Both the position numbers and the translations under genes were made by a program. A DNA stretch of 64,000 nucleotides from Paraburkholderia bryophila. Its GTDB lineage: Bacteria > Pseudomonadota > Gammaproteobacteria > Burkholderiales > Burkholderiaceae. The notes under the pieces are model-generated. The model searched no databases and had not been told where the DNA came from. It saw nothing but the letters and a program-made list of their open reading frames with translations. Below, piece after piece: positions 10,100 through 18,454 of the stretch (the first letter of the stretch is position 1; every line of letters begins with the position of its first letter). The DNA is taken from the NCBI RefSeq assembly GCF_003269035.1, contig NZ_QLTK01000006.1, positions 62,001 to 126,000 on the forward strand, written 5' to 3'.

Positions 10100-10897
10100 A
10101 GCAGGAGGAAATTAGCCCGTCAAAATTTGTTTGATATAAGTAAATATGGTTTGATTGCGGTCCCGGTGGGGCCGTGGGCCGTTTTAGCCCGCCGGAAACG
10201 CAAGAGGCCGCATTTTGGAGACAACACTCTATGTTGCCAGAATCGAAAACCCGCGCGCCAAATCGACCGGATTATTGTGAAAAAGAAGCAATGAGGCCGG
10301 TAAAAATTGCGGTTTTGGATGACGGTTCAGGCATTTATGCAGTGTGAGTATCAAGAAGAGTAAATCTATGGCATCCAAGACTATTTTGGGCGGCGTCGGT
10401 CCGCATGATGAAGACACTTGGCTTGTAAGGACGAGTCGTCGACTCCGCTTAGGTGAATTCCCTGAGTGACGCGAGAGGCTTCTATTCGGAGAATCTGCCC
10501 CGCCTGGCGAACGGCGGGCGCATGGTTGTTCCATGCGAAGCCGGCCGCTGTTTAACATTCCGCCCGCAGCGATCCTGCGGGGTGGAGCACTGTCCGGCGC
10601 GTTCCATCCGAACCGCGGCCGGCTTAAGGACATGACCATCACCACCGATTTTTTCCGCCGCAGGCGCGCAGCCTGCCGCCGCCCGACGGGACCGCTTTGT
10701 TCCGCGTGGCGTACCTCCATCCCATTCCCTGGTTTTTCTGCTGGTATCGGCGCATGAGCGTTCCCGCTTGCGCCGGACACTTCGCGAGCGCGCAGGCCGC
10801 AAAGCGCGTGTTTCGCCGACCGTTTTTCCAGATCCAGTTTTTCGCGTCGCGCGGCTAGTTCGCGCGTCGCCGTAACCGTTTGAACAAGAGGTACACG
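10100..10897. promoter_or_regulatory. Long divergent intergenic region with several hairpins
   Basis: About 800 nt between the XRE regulator and the POT transporter with no convincing gene. Next to the regulator it is AT-rich, with a GTTTGAT direct repeat (about 10129-10155) in a promoter-like stretch. From 10500 on it is GC-rich and contains inverted repeats CGCATGG/CCATGCG (10519-10537), CCCGCAG/CTGCGGG (10563-10581) and GCAGGC/GCCTGC near 10660-10677. The latter half could be a structured 5' leader or a small RNA. Open frames here look like GC-driven noise. Confidence 0.5.
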
Positions 10898-12439
10898 ATG
10901 ATTTCATCCAATCCGCCCGGCGCACGCGTCTCGCAGACCCGTTCGTTTTCGACGGTCTTTCTGATCGAACTGTGGGAGCGCTTCGGCTACTACGGCATGG
11001 CCGCGCTGCTGGTGCTGTTCATGATCGACAAGCTGGGCTTCACCGACAGCCACGCCACGCTCACGTGGGGCGCGTTTACGGCGCTGGTGTACGCGGCGCC
11101 GTCGATCGGCGGCTGGATCGGCGACAAGATTCTCGGCGCGCGCCGCACGATGATCTTCGGCGCCGGCGTGCTGTCGGCCGGCTATTTCATGCTAGCGATG
11201 CCGAACGAGCAACTGTCGTACATGTTTGCGTCGCTCGGCGTGATCGTGGTGGGCAACGGGCTCTTCAAGGCGAACGCGGCGAACCTCGTGCGCCGCATTT
11301 ACGAAGGCGACGACGCGCGCATCGACAGCGCGTTCACGATTTACTACATGGCGGTCAACATCGGCTCGACGGTGTCGATGCTCGCCACGCCGTGGATCAA
11401 GGACCATTGGGGCTGGCACACGGCGTTCGCGGTCTGCTGCGCCGGCATGCTGCTGTCGATGCTGAATTACTTCATCATGTTCCGCACGCTCGCTCACATC
11501 GGTTCGGCGCCGGACGCCGAACCGATTCGCTGGAAGCGCGTCGCCGCAGTGGCGCTAGGCGGCCTCGCCCTGGGCGCGGTGACGATGTTCGTGCTGCAGC
11601 ACAAGGCGATCGCGGTGGCATGCGTGTACACGGCGGGCGTCGCGATTCTGGCGATCTTCGGCTACATGCTGCTGAAGTGCGAACGCTCGGAGCGCTCGGG
11701 TCTGCTGGCCGCGCTGATTCTCACGGCCCAGGTGATTCTGTTCTTCGTGTTCTACGTGCAGATGTCGACCTCGCTCACGCTGTTCGCGTTGCGCAACGTC
11801 GATCCGCGTTTCATTCTGTTCGGCCAGACGTGGTTCACGTGGAGCGCCGCGCAGTTCCAGGCGCTCAATCCCATCTGGATCATGCTGCTGAGCCCGCTGC
11901 TCGCGCTGCTCTATACGAAGCTCGCGAAGAACGGCAAGGACGTGCCGGTCGCGGTGAAATACGCGGTCGGTTTCGCCGTGGTGGCGGCCGGTTTCTTCGT
12001 CTATGCGGCGAGCGGTAACTACGCGGTGAACGGCCGCGTGTCGTCGTGGTTCATGGTGGGCGGCTACGGTTTGTACTCGCTCGGCGAACTGCTGGTGAGC
12101 GGTCTCGGCCTCGCGATGATCGCCCGCTACGTGCCGGCACGGATGAGCGGCTTCATGATGGGCGCTTACTTCGTGGCGACCGGCGTGTCGCAGTATCTGG
12201 GCAGCGTGGTGGCGAATTTCGCGCAGATGCCGGCCGGCAATCTGGATCCGCTCGAATCGTTGCCGCTCTACACCAAGCTGTTTACCGGCCTCGGCTGGCT
12301 CGCGGCGGTGGGCGCGCTGGTGGCGGTGCTGCTGTTGCCGCTGATGCGCAAGCTGTCGCGCGAACATCAGCGTTGTTCCGACGAAGCGCGCGCGGACGCT
12401 GGCCAGAATGCGGCATTGAGCGGCGCGCTGGCGGAGTAA
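10898..12439 (+). CDS. POT-family proton-dependent di/tripeptide transporter
   Basis: A major-facilitator peptide/H+ symporter of the inner membrane, 513 residues. The N-terminal PTR2 signature is intact (ELWERFGYYGMAALLVLFM, containing the ExxERFxYY proton-coupling motif), and GGWIGDKILGARRTM is the loop 2-3 MFS motif. The ATG at 10898 has AAGAGG seven bases upstream, which beats a TTG at 10880. Fourteen membrane helices are expected. It is divergent from the XRE-cupin gene and the opp operon, so the locus has two inner-membrane routes for peptides. Confidence 0.92.
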   Translation: MISSNPPGARVSQTRSFSTVFLIELWERFGYYGMAALLVLFMIDKLGFTDSHATLTWGAFTALVYAAPSIGGWIGDKILGARRTMIFGAGVLSAGYFMLAMPNEQLSYMFASLGVIVVGNGLFKANAANLVRRIYEGDDARIDSAFTIYYMAVNIGSTVSMLATPWIKDHWGWHTAFAVCCAGMLLSMLNYFIMFRTLAHIGSAPDAEPIRWKRVAAVALGGLALGAVTMFVLQHKAIAVACVYTAGVAILAIFGYMLLKCERSERSGLLAALILTAQVILFFVFYVQMSTSLTLFALRNVDPRFILFGQTWFTWSAAQFQALNPIWIMLLSPLLALLYTKLAKNGKDVPVAVKYAVGFAVVAAGFFVYAASGNYAVNGRVSSWFMVGGYGLYSLGELLVSGLGLAMIARYVPARMSGFMMGAYFVATGVSQYLGSVVANFAQMPAGNLDPLESLPLYTKLFTGLGWLAAVGALVAVLLLPLMRKLSREHQRCSDEARADAGQNAALSGALAE

Positions 12440-12503
12440 TTCGCACGAGCATGGCGCATGGCGCGAAAGCGCTTTAGTGCCTACGTCGACGCACTATCGA
12501 GAA

Positions 12504-12543
12504 ATGGCGCACCTTGCCTGGCAAGGTGTGCCATTTTGCTTTT
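12504..12543 (+). terminator. Rho-independent terminator after the POT gene
   Basis: An imperfect stem (ATGGC-CACCTT pairing with AAGGTG-GCCAT) around a short loop is followed by TTTTGCTTTT. It lies 65 nt after the peptide-transporter stop and before the MocR gene. Confidence 0.85.
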
Positions 12544-12673
12544 CAGGCCGCGCCACATGACATTGTGTTTATCGTGGATGTCCGTGCTTGGCAGGTGACG
12601 ACAGGGGTAAGCTGACGGCCGTCAATGGTCGTTCGACATCACCCTTTGCCGTCTCTTCAAGGTAACCAATCGG

Positions 12674-14152
12674 ATGGACATTCATATCGTCGTCGAGGGA
12701 CATCACGACCTGTCCGGACAGATCTACCGCCAGTTGCGCGCCGGCATACTCGGAGGCCGTCTCGGCGGCGGCACGCGCTTGCCTTCCACGCGCGATCTCG
12801 CCGCGCAGCTGGGTGTGTCGCGCAAGACCACGCTCGACGTATTCGAGCGGCTGCTTGCCGAAGGTTATCTGAGCGCCCGAGCCGGCTCGGGCACCTTCGT
12901 CGCCGACGGCCTCGAGCGTTTGCCGGTGGCGCGCTCCGCGCAGGCGCGCGATGCGGAAGCGGCCCGCGAGCGCACCCAAGCCGGCGGCAGGACCGCCGCA
13001 CGTGCGCGGCCGCTGTGGGACGAGATGCCGCAGAGTTTGCCGTTGCCGAGGCCCACGGTGCCGTCGCCGCACGATTTCATCGGCGGCGCGACCGACAAGA
13101 CGCTGTTCCCCTTCGACGTCTGGCGCCGCTGCGTGAACCACGCGCTGCGCTCGCAGGCGCGCAGTCCCGGCACCTATCGCGAGCCGGCCGGCGAGCAGGC
13201 GCTGCGTCTCGCGATCTCGCGCTACCTCGCGTTCAACCGCGCGGTGTCGAGCAATTGGGAGGACGTGATCGTCACGCAAGGCGCGCAGCACGCGCTTGAT
13301 CTGATCGCGCGCATTATGCTCGGCCCGGGCGAAATCGTGGCGCTCGAAGACCCCGCTTATCCGCCGGCGCATGCCTGCTTCAAGGCGACCGGCGCGCGCG
13401 TCGTGCCGGTGCCGGTGGACCGCGAAGGTCTGATCGTCGGCAAGCTGCCGGATAAGGCGAAGCTCGTCTACGTAACGCCCTCGCACCAGTTTCCGCTCGG
13501 CATGCCGATGAGTCTGGAGCGCCGCGTCGAGTTGCTCGCATGGGCGCAAAAGCGCGGCGCGGTGATTATCGAAGACGACTACGACTGCGAGTACCGCTTC
13601 GAGGGCCGGCCGATGGAGCCGTTGAAAAGCCTCGATCGTGCGGGCCTGGTGGCCTACGTGGGAACATTTTCAAAGACGATCTTCCCGGAGTTGCGGGTGG
13701 GTTACGTGGTGCCGCCCGCGTCGCTGTGCGGCCCGCTGCTGAAGGCGCGTCAGATCGTCGACGGACATGGCTGCACGCTCACGCAAACGGCGCTCGCGAC
13801 GTTCATGCTCAACGGCGATTTCGCCAAGCACCTGCGGCGCACACACAAGGCCTACGCCGCGCGCCGCGCGATGCTGCTCGATCACTTGCATGGCGATCTT
13901 TCGCGCTGGTTCGAGCCGATCGTGCCGGCGGCCGGCATTCACATGGCGGTGCGCCTGAAAGCACCGTGGACGGAAGACGCGGTGGTGAACGCGGCGCGGG
14001 ATGTGTCGGTCGGCGTGTACGGACTCGCGCCATTTTATTTGCGCGCGAAGCCGCAGCCAGGGCTGATCTTCGGCTACGGCAGCATCGCGGTCGATCACAT
14101 CGACGCGGCGCTCACCAGGCTCGCCGCAGCGTTGCCGCGCCTCGCGCAATAA
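12674..14152 (+). CDS. MocR/PdxR-like GntR-aminotransferase fusion regulator
   Basis: A 492-residue regulator with a GntR winged helix (about residues 12-75: LSGQIYRQLRAGILGG, then LPSTRDLAAQLGVSRKTTLDVFERL) joined by a linker to a fold-type I aminotransferase domain. The PLP lysine is predicted at Lys334 in GTFSKTIFPELRVGY. The cofactor-binding Asp and Tyr region (EDDYDCEYRF) is also present. In this family PLP or a PLP-amino acid adduct is the signal rather than a substrate for catalysis. No divergent partner gene is adjacent, so its target is unclear. Confidence 0.92.
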   Translation: MDIHIVVEGHHDLSGQIYRQLRAGILGGRLGGGTRLPSTRDLAAQLGVSRKTTLDVFERLLAEGYLSARAGSGTFVADGLERLPVARSAQARDAEAARERTQAGGRTAARARPLWDEMPQSLPLPRPTVPSPHDFIGGATDKTLFPFDVWRRCVNHALRSQARSPGTYREPAGEQALRLAISRYLAFNRAVSSNWEDVIVTQGAQHALDLIARIMLGPGEIVALEDPAYPPAHACFKATGARVVPVPVDREGLIVGKLPDKAKLVYVTPSHQFPLGMPMSLERRVELLAWAQKRGAVIIEDDYDCEYRFEGRPMEPLKSLDRAGLVAYVGTFSKTIFPELRVGYVVPPASLCGPLLKARQIVDGHGCTLTQTALATFMLNGDFAKHLRRTHKAYAARRAMLLDHLHGDLSRWFEPIVPAAGIHMAVRLKAPWTEDAVVNAARDVSVGVYGLAPFYLRAKPQPGLIFGYGSIAVDHIDAALTRLAAALPRLAQ

Positions 14153-14309
14153 CACGTTCGCGCCAACCTGAACATTACTTAAGCCTATCTAACACCCTAC
14201 AAATCAGTGTCACAAAGCGGCCTTACGCTGGCGCCTCTGTAATTGTTTGTAATGAAAAGCCGGTCTCACAGCCCGGCACAACAACACAACAAACCGGAGG
14301 GCAGTCAGG

Positions 14310-16418
14310 ATGCGAGTGAAGTCGACGGCAGGACAAGGGCAAGGACAAGGACAGGGGCAAGGGCTGCGTACACGCGGCACGTTGGGCGCGTGGGGTGCAT
14401 TCGGCGCTTTAAGCGCATTGAGCGCGATCGGTTTGAGCGCATGCGGCAGCAATCTCGATTCCGCGCCGTCGCAAGCCGTGGTGGCGAACGGCACGACCGC
14501 GACGCTCGCGTTGCTCGAAACGACCGACATTCACACCAATCTGCTCAGCTACGACTACTACAAGCTGGCCGAGGACAAGTCGCTCGGTCTCGAGCGCACG
14601 GCGACGCTGATCGCGGCGGCGCGCAAGGAATTTCCGAACACGATGTTGCTCGACGACGGCGACACGATCCAGGGCACCGCGCTCGCGGATTATCAGGCGC
14701 AGGTCGCGCCGGTCGATTGCAAGACCACGCTGGGCGTCTATAAGGTGATGAACCTGCTGAAGTACGACGCGGGCACGATCGGCAATCACGAATTCAACTA
14801 CGGCCTGCCGTTCCTCGCGCAAGTCACCGGCAATACCTTCGACGTGCCGAACATGAGCCCGGTGGCGTCGCAGCCGAGCTGCGCGGGACCGCAATTTCCG
14901 CTGGTGCTCTCCAACGTGCTCGGCGCGAAATCGCAGCAGCCGATCTTCAAGCCGTACACGATTCTCGAGCGCACGCTGACCGCCAGAACGCCCGACGGCA
15001 AGACCGTCAGCGCGCCGGTGAAGATCGGCGTGATCGGCTTCACGCCGCCCGCGATCATGGCGTGGGACAAACGCTGGCTCGATGGCAACGTTTACACGCA
15101 AGGCCTCGTGGAGAGCGCGTCGAAGTACGTGCCGGAAATGAAGGCGAAGGGCGCACAGATCATTGTCGCGATGTCGCACGGCGGGCTCGACAACTCGACC
15201 TATTCGCCGTCGATGGAAAACGGCAGCTACTATCTGTCGAAAGTGCCGGGCATCGACGCGATGCTGATCGGCCATTCGCACCAGGTGTTCCCGGACAAGA
15301 ACAGCACGGTCTCGCAGTTCAATCTGCCGGGCGTCGACAAGGTGAAGGGCACCGTCAACGGCGTGCCGACCGTGATGGCGAATTTCTGGGGCAAGCATCT
15401 CGGCGTCATCAAGCTCGCGCTGAACTATACGAGCGGCACGTGGACGGTGGACCGCAATGCGAGCACCGCGGAAGCACGTTCGATCCAGAACGCGGATAAC
15501 AGCTACGTCGCGGTCGATCCGTCGATCTCGCAGGCGATCGCAGCGGAGCACGCGGCGACCATCAACTATGTGAAAACGCCGATCGGCGCGACCGATTTCC
15601 GCATGACCACCTACTTCGCCGACGTGGGCGACGTGTCGGCCATCGAGATCGTCAACCAGGCGCAGGCGGCGTACACGCAGGACTACATCAACGCGAATCT
15701 GCCGCAATATGCGGGCATTCCGGTGCTGTCGGTGAGCGCGCCGTTCAAGAGCGGCTTCGGCGGCGGCAACGATTTCACCGACGTCGCGCAAGGCAACGTG
15801 GCGATCAACAACGCCGCCGACCTCTACCTGTACCCGAACACGATCTACGCGGTGAAGGTGACGGGCGCCGGCCTGAAGGCGTGGCTCGAAACCGCCGCCC
15901 AGCGCTTCAACAAGATCGATCCGGCCAACACGGCGGCGCAGGCGCTGGTCAGCAATTATCCGGGCTACAACTTCGACATGATCACGTCGAAGGATTTCAG
16001 CTACGAAATCGACGTGACGCAAGCGGTGGGCAGCCGGATCCGCAACCTGAAATATCAGGGCGCCGCGATCTCGGACACGCAGTCGTTTATCGTCGCGACC
16101 AATAACTATCGCGCGAGCGGCGGCGGCAATTTCCCGGGGCTCGACGGCAGCAAGACGATTTACGCGTCGCCGGATGCGAGCCGCGACGTGCTGATCGCGT
16201 ACATCAAGAAGGTGCAGGCCATCAAGGCGGCGAACAACGGCAGCGACCGGAGCTGGCGTTTCACGAAGGTCGCGACCGCCGGCCCGGTGACGTTCAAGGC
16301 GGCGCCGAATCTGGCGGCGCTCGCTCAGGCCAGCGGCATTGCCAACGTCGCGCAGATCCAGGCCGACGACGGCACCGGCAAGGGGCTCGCGGTCTACTCG
16401 GTGAACCTCAACCAATGA
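14310..16418 (+). CDS. CpdB-like 2',3'-cyclic-nucleotide phosphodiesterase / 5'-nucleotidase lipoprotein
   Basis: A 702-residue calcineurin-type metallophosphatase with a C-terminal 5'-nucleotidase domain, hydrolysing extracytoplasmic nucleotides. Metal-binding motifs are ETTDIHTNL, LLDDGDTIQG, GNHEFNYG, MSHGGLD and IGHSHQVFPD, in the correct order. The nucleotidase domain includes SAPFKSGFGGGNDFTDV. A lipobox LSAC puts the acylated Cys at residue 45. The preceding N-region is odd: five Gln-Gly pairs from hexanucleotide repeats at 14331-14363. RBS-like GGAGG lies before the ATG. The stop overlaps the next gene by four bases. Confidence 0.9.
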   Translation: MRVKSTAGQGQGQGQGQGLRTRGTLGAWGAFGALSALSAIGLSACGSNLDSAPSQAVVANGTTATLALLETTDIHTNLLSYDYYKLAEDKSLGLERTATLIAAARKEFPNTMLLDDGDTIQGTALADYQAQVAPVDCKTTLGVYKVMNLLKYDAGTIGNHEFNYGLPFLAQVTGNTFDVPNMSPVASQPSCAGPQFPLVLSNVLGAKSQQPIFKPYTILERTLTARTPDGKTVSAPVKIGVIGFTPPAIMAWDKRWLDGNVYTQGLVESASKYVPEMKAKGAQIIVAMSHGGLDNSTYSPSMENGSYYLSKVPGIDAMLIGHSHQVFPDKNSTVSQFNLPGVDKVKGTVNGVPTVMANFWGKHLGVIKLALNYTSGTWTVDRNASTAEARSIQNADNSYVAVDPSISQAIAAEHAATINYVKTPIGATDFRMTTYFADVGDVSAIEIVNQAQAAYTQDYINANLPQYAGIPVLSVSAPFKSGFGGGNDFTDVAQGNVAINNAADLYLYPNTIYAVKVTGAGLKAWLETAAQRFNKIDPANTAAQALVSNYPGYNFDMITSKDFSYEIDVTQAVGSRIRNLKYQGAAISDTQSFIVATNNYRASGGGNFPGLDGSKTIYASPDASRDVLIAYIKKVQAIKAANNGSDRSWRFTKVATAGPVTFKAAPNLAALAQASGIANVAQIQADDGTGKGLAVYSVNLNQ
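14331..14364 (+). repeat. Hexanucleotide repeat (GGACAA/GGGCAA) encoding Gln-Gly pairs
   Basis: About five imperfect 6-bp units (GGACAA, GGGCAA, GGACAA, GGACAG, GGGCAA) lie near the start of the CpdB-like gene and encode alternating Gly and Gln before the lipoprotein signal helix. Unit gain or loss would keep the frame and change only the length of the signal N-region. Confidence 0.8.
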
Positions 16419-17161
16419 AAGCGCGCTTCTCCTTGACGTTGGCGGCGGCCGTCGCGATTGGCGCCGGTACGCTCGCGACGGTGGCGGCGACGCATGTGTC
16501 GCACGCGCAGATCGACGACTGGCAGATGCAGGGCAGCTCCACGCATGCCGCTTCGCCGGTGTGGCGGCTGCGGCTGACGGCGGCGTTCGGCAATGCGGCG
16601 GCGCGTGCGGCGCTGGCCGACGTGCTGGTGAGTTCGGCGCGACTCGACGAACGTCGCGAAGGTGTCGAGTTATATCGCCAACTGGCGCTCGACGGCGCGC
16701 CTGACGCGCAAGCCACGCTCGGCCACTTGCTGCTGCGTGGCTTGCCCGGCATCGCGCCGGATTATGCGCAAAGCCGCCGGTGGCTCGCACCGGCGGCTTT
16801 GCGCGAACCGGTCGACGCCCAGGCCGCGTACGATCTCGCGACGCTTTACCGCAACGGCTACGGCGTCGCGCGCGACAACGCGCTGGCGATGCATTGGCTG
16901 GCGCGAGCGGCGCAAGCCGGTCTGCCGCTCGCGCAATTCCAGCTCGCCAATGAGTATCGCTTCGGCACCACGCTGCCGCACGACGACGCGTTGGCGCTGC
17001 AATGGCTCACGCGCGCCGCCAATGCGGAGTTACCCGAGGCCAACCTCGCGCTGGCGATCGCATATCGCAACGGCGAGCTCGGCATGGCGCGCAACGACGA
17101 CGAATATTGGGCGCACGTGAAGGAAAGCGAGCACGATCTGAAACACGTCAGCCGGCAGTAA
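16415..17161 (+). CDS. Exported Sel1-repeat protein
   Basis: A 248-residue protein starting with a signal-type helix (MKARFSLTLAAAVAIGAGTL, cleavage near HAQI). At least three Sel1-like TPR units follow: DAQATLGHLLLRGLPGIAPDYAQSRRWLAPAA, then DAQAAYDLATLYRNGYGVARDNALAMHWLARAA, then LAQFQLANEYRFG. Sel1 repeats mediate protein contacts. The ATGA overlap with the CpdB-like gene shows translational coupling, so it may assist or localise that nucleotidase. No enzymatic motif is visible. Confidence 0.85.
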   Translation: MKARFSLTLAAAVAIGAGTLATVAATHVSHAQIDDWQMQGSSTHAASPVWRLRLTAAFGNAAARAALADVLVSSARLDERREGVELYRQLALDGAPDAQATLGHLLLRGLPGIAPDYAQSRRWLAPAALREPVDAQAAYDLATLYRNGYGVARDNALAMHWLARAAQAGLPLAQFQLANEYRFGTTLPHDDALALQWLTRAANAELPEANLALAIAYRNGELGMARNDDEYWAHVKESEHDLKHVSRQ

Positions 17162-17615
17162 TCGCGCGTCGAAACGGTCTGCGATTTTCTGTCGCAGATC
17201 AAATTTAGCCGCCCCCTGCAGCGTATTTCGCTGCCGGGGGCGTGTTTTTTCTGCTGCGTGACGAGGTGTAACGCGTAGGCGTAACGAGTGCTTCCGTTAG
17301 CTATCTTTTGCCGTTTCGCCGCGCCGGTCCGACGCTCGGGCGCCGCCCGGCCGACTCGAAATGTGCCGTCATGCATGCATCGAAACGGCTTGTAACGTGC
17401 GTTACGAGTTGGTGTTGTCGACCCGGTCGACGCGCGTTTACCCGCTAAAACAAGCATCAAAACGCGTTTCGCAGTCTGCGCCGCGCAACAAACCCTGAGT
17501 GTTATACACAAAAGAGTCGCGCAAATCGTATTAGCGCTTGTAGAATCCGGCGTTGAAGCGTGCACATACCGTGTGCGCTTCGTGCTATTCACTGACCACA
17601 ACAGGTAGGAGAAAC
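17162..17615. other. Intergenic region with terminator and promoter of the HU-like gene
   Basis: The first 90 nt hold the terminator described separately. The remaining 360 nt have no credible frame; the minus-strand open frame through it continues into the Sel1 gene and looks spurious. The last 100 nt before the HU-like gene are more AT-rich (GTGTTATACACAAAAGAG, then TTGTAGAATCC) and probably contain its promoter. Confidence 0.5.
17209..17250 (+). terminator. Rho-independent terminator after the Sel1 gene
   Basis: A long stem, CGCCCCC-TGCAGCG pairing with CGCTGC-CGGGGGCG around TATTT, is followed by TGTTTTTT. It ends the CpdB-like/Sel1 transcript. Confidence 0.9.
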
Positions 17616-18068
17616 ATGCCGACTTCCGCAAAAAAGGTGGCCAAGAAGGCTGCTGCCCCGGTACCCGCCAAGAAGGTTGCTGCAAAGAAAGTTCCTGCGA
17701 AGAAAGCCGTCGCAGCTAAGAAGGTCGCCGTGAAGGCGTCCAGCGCTCCGTCGCCGATCAAGGACACCTTCACGAAGGCCTCGCTGGCTGCACACGTCGC
17801 TGAACGCGCTGCTGTGGAACCGAAGACCGCCAAGGCCGTGCTGGCCGCGCTCGAAGACACGATCCTCGGCGCAGTGCACAAGAAGGGCGCTGGTGAATTC
17901 ACGCTGTCGGGTCTTCTGAAGATCGTCGTGCAAGCAGTGCCGGCGAAGAAGAAGCGCTTCGGCAAAGACCCGTTCTCGGGCGAAGAGCGCTGGTTCCCGG
18001 CCAAGCCGGCTAGCGTGCGCATCAAGGCACGTCCGCTGAAGAAGCTGAAAGACGCTGCTGCAGGCTGA
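17616..18068 (+). CDS. HU-family DNA-binding protein with lysine/alanine-rich N-terminal tail
   Basis: A 150-residue nucleoid protein. Residues 1-45 are a run of PAKK/VAAKK motifs like eukaryotic histone H1 tails. Residues 50-145 form an HU-like domain (FTKASLAAHVAERAAVEPKTAKAVLAALEDTIL, then GEFTLSGLLKIVVQ, then RFGKDPFSGEERWFPAKPASVRIKARPLKKLKDA). The start at 17616 has AGGAG five bases upstream; longer frames upstream lack this. Such tailed HU proteins are typical of Burkholderia and Bordetella relatives. The strong RBS and terminator suggest high expression. Confidence 0.9.
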   Translation: MPTSAKKVAKKAAAPVPAKKVAAKKVPAKKAVAAKKVAVKASSAPSPIKDTFTKASLAAHVAERAAVEPKTAKAVLAALEDTILGAVHKKGAGEFTLSGLLKIVVQAVPAKKKRFGKDPFSGEERWFPAKPASVRIKARPLKKLKDAAAG

Positions 18069-18169
18069 GCGTGATTCATGCGTTGGCGGGTTGAGCCTTC
18101 AGTGGTTTAGCAACGCGGGTTTAACCATCGCTCACGCTTGAGCCGTTCCGCAATGCAAGTTGTCCGAAT

Positions 18170-18200
18170 CCCCGTCGGTGCGAACCGACGGGGATTTTTT
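18170..18200 (+). terminator. Rho-independent terminator after the HU-like gene
   Basis: A perfect 9-bp stem CCCCGTCGG/CCGACGGGG with loop TGCGAA is followed by ATTTTTT, 100 nt after the stop codon. Confidence 0.92.
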
Positions 18201-18454
18201 CATGGGTGTCCGTTACGGTTTGCGAATCGCGCCGGCCGCGCACCGCCGTGTTGCGGGTGCACCGTACTAGCGCATCATGGGCCACCGCAGTACGATGGCA
18301 GCGACGCCATGCCGGCCGGGATGCGCTGTTAGCGTGCACGTGTCGTCGTTTTGCACGCAAAAAGCTCAATGGCATAGCGCTTGCTTGATCGATTGTCGAA
18401 CACCGAATGCGCAGCGCATTCGCCTTCTATCCGACAACAAGAGCGGGGCGTGAC

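Noticed and set aside
10632..10757. Arg-rich leader peptide (MTITTDFFRRRR...) upstream of the POT gene
   Set aside because: The AAGGA is only one base from the ATG, too close for normal initiation, and no attenuator follows.
10229..10780. Minus-strand open frame in the POT upstream region
   Set aside because: No ribosome site, atypical composition and no recognisable domain; the region is better explained as non-coding and structured.
14409..16790. 793-codon minus-strand open frame opposite the CpdB-like gene
   Set aside because: Arginine-rich antisense shadow; spans two real plus-strand genes.
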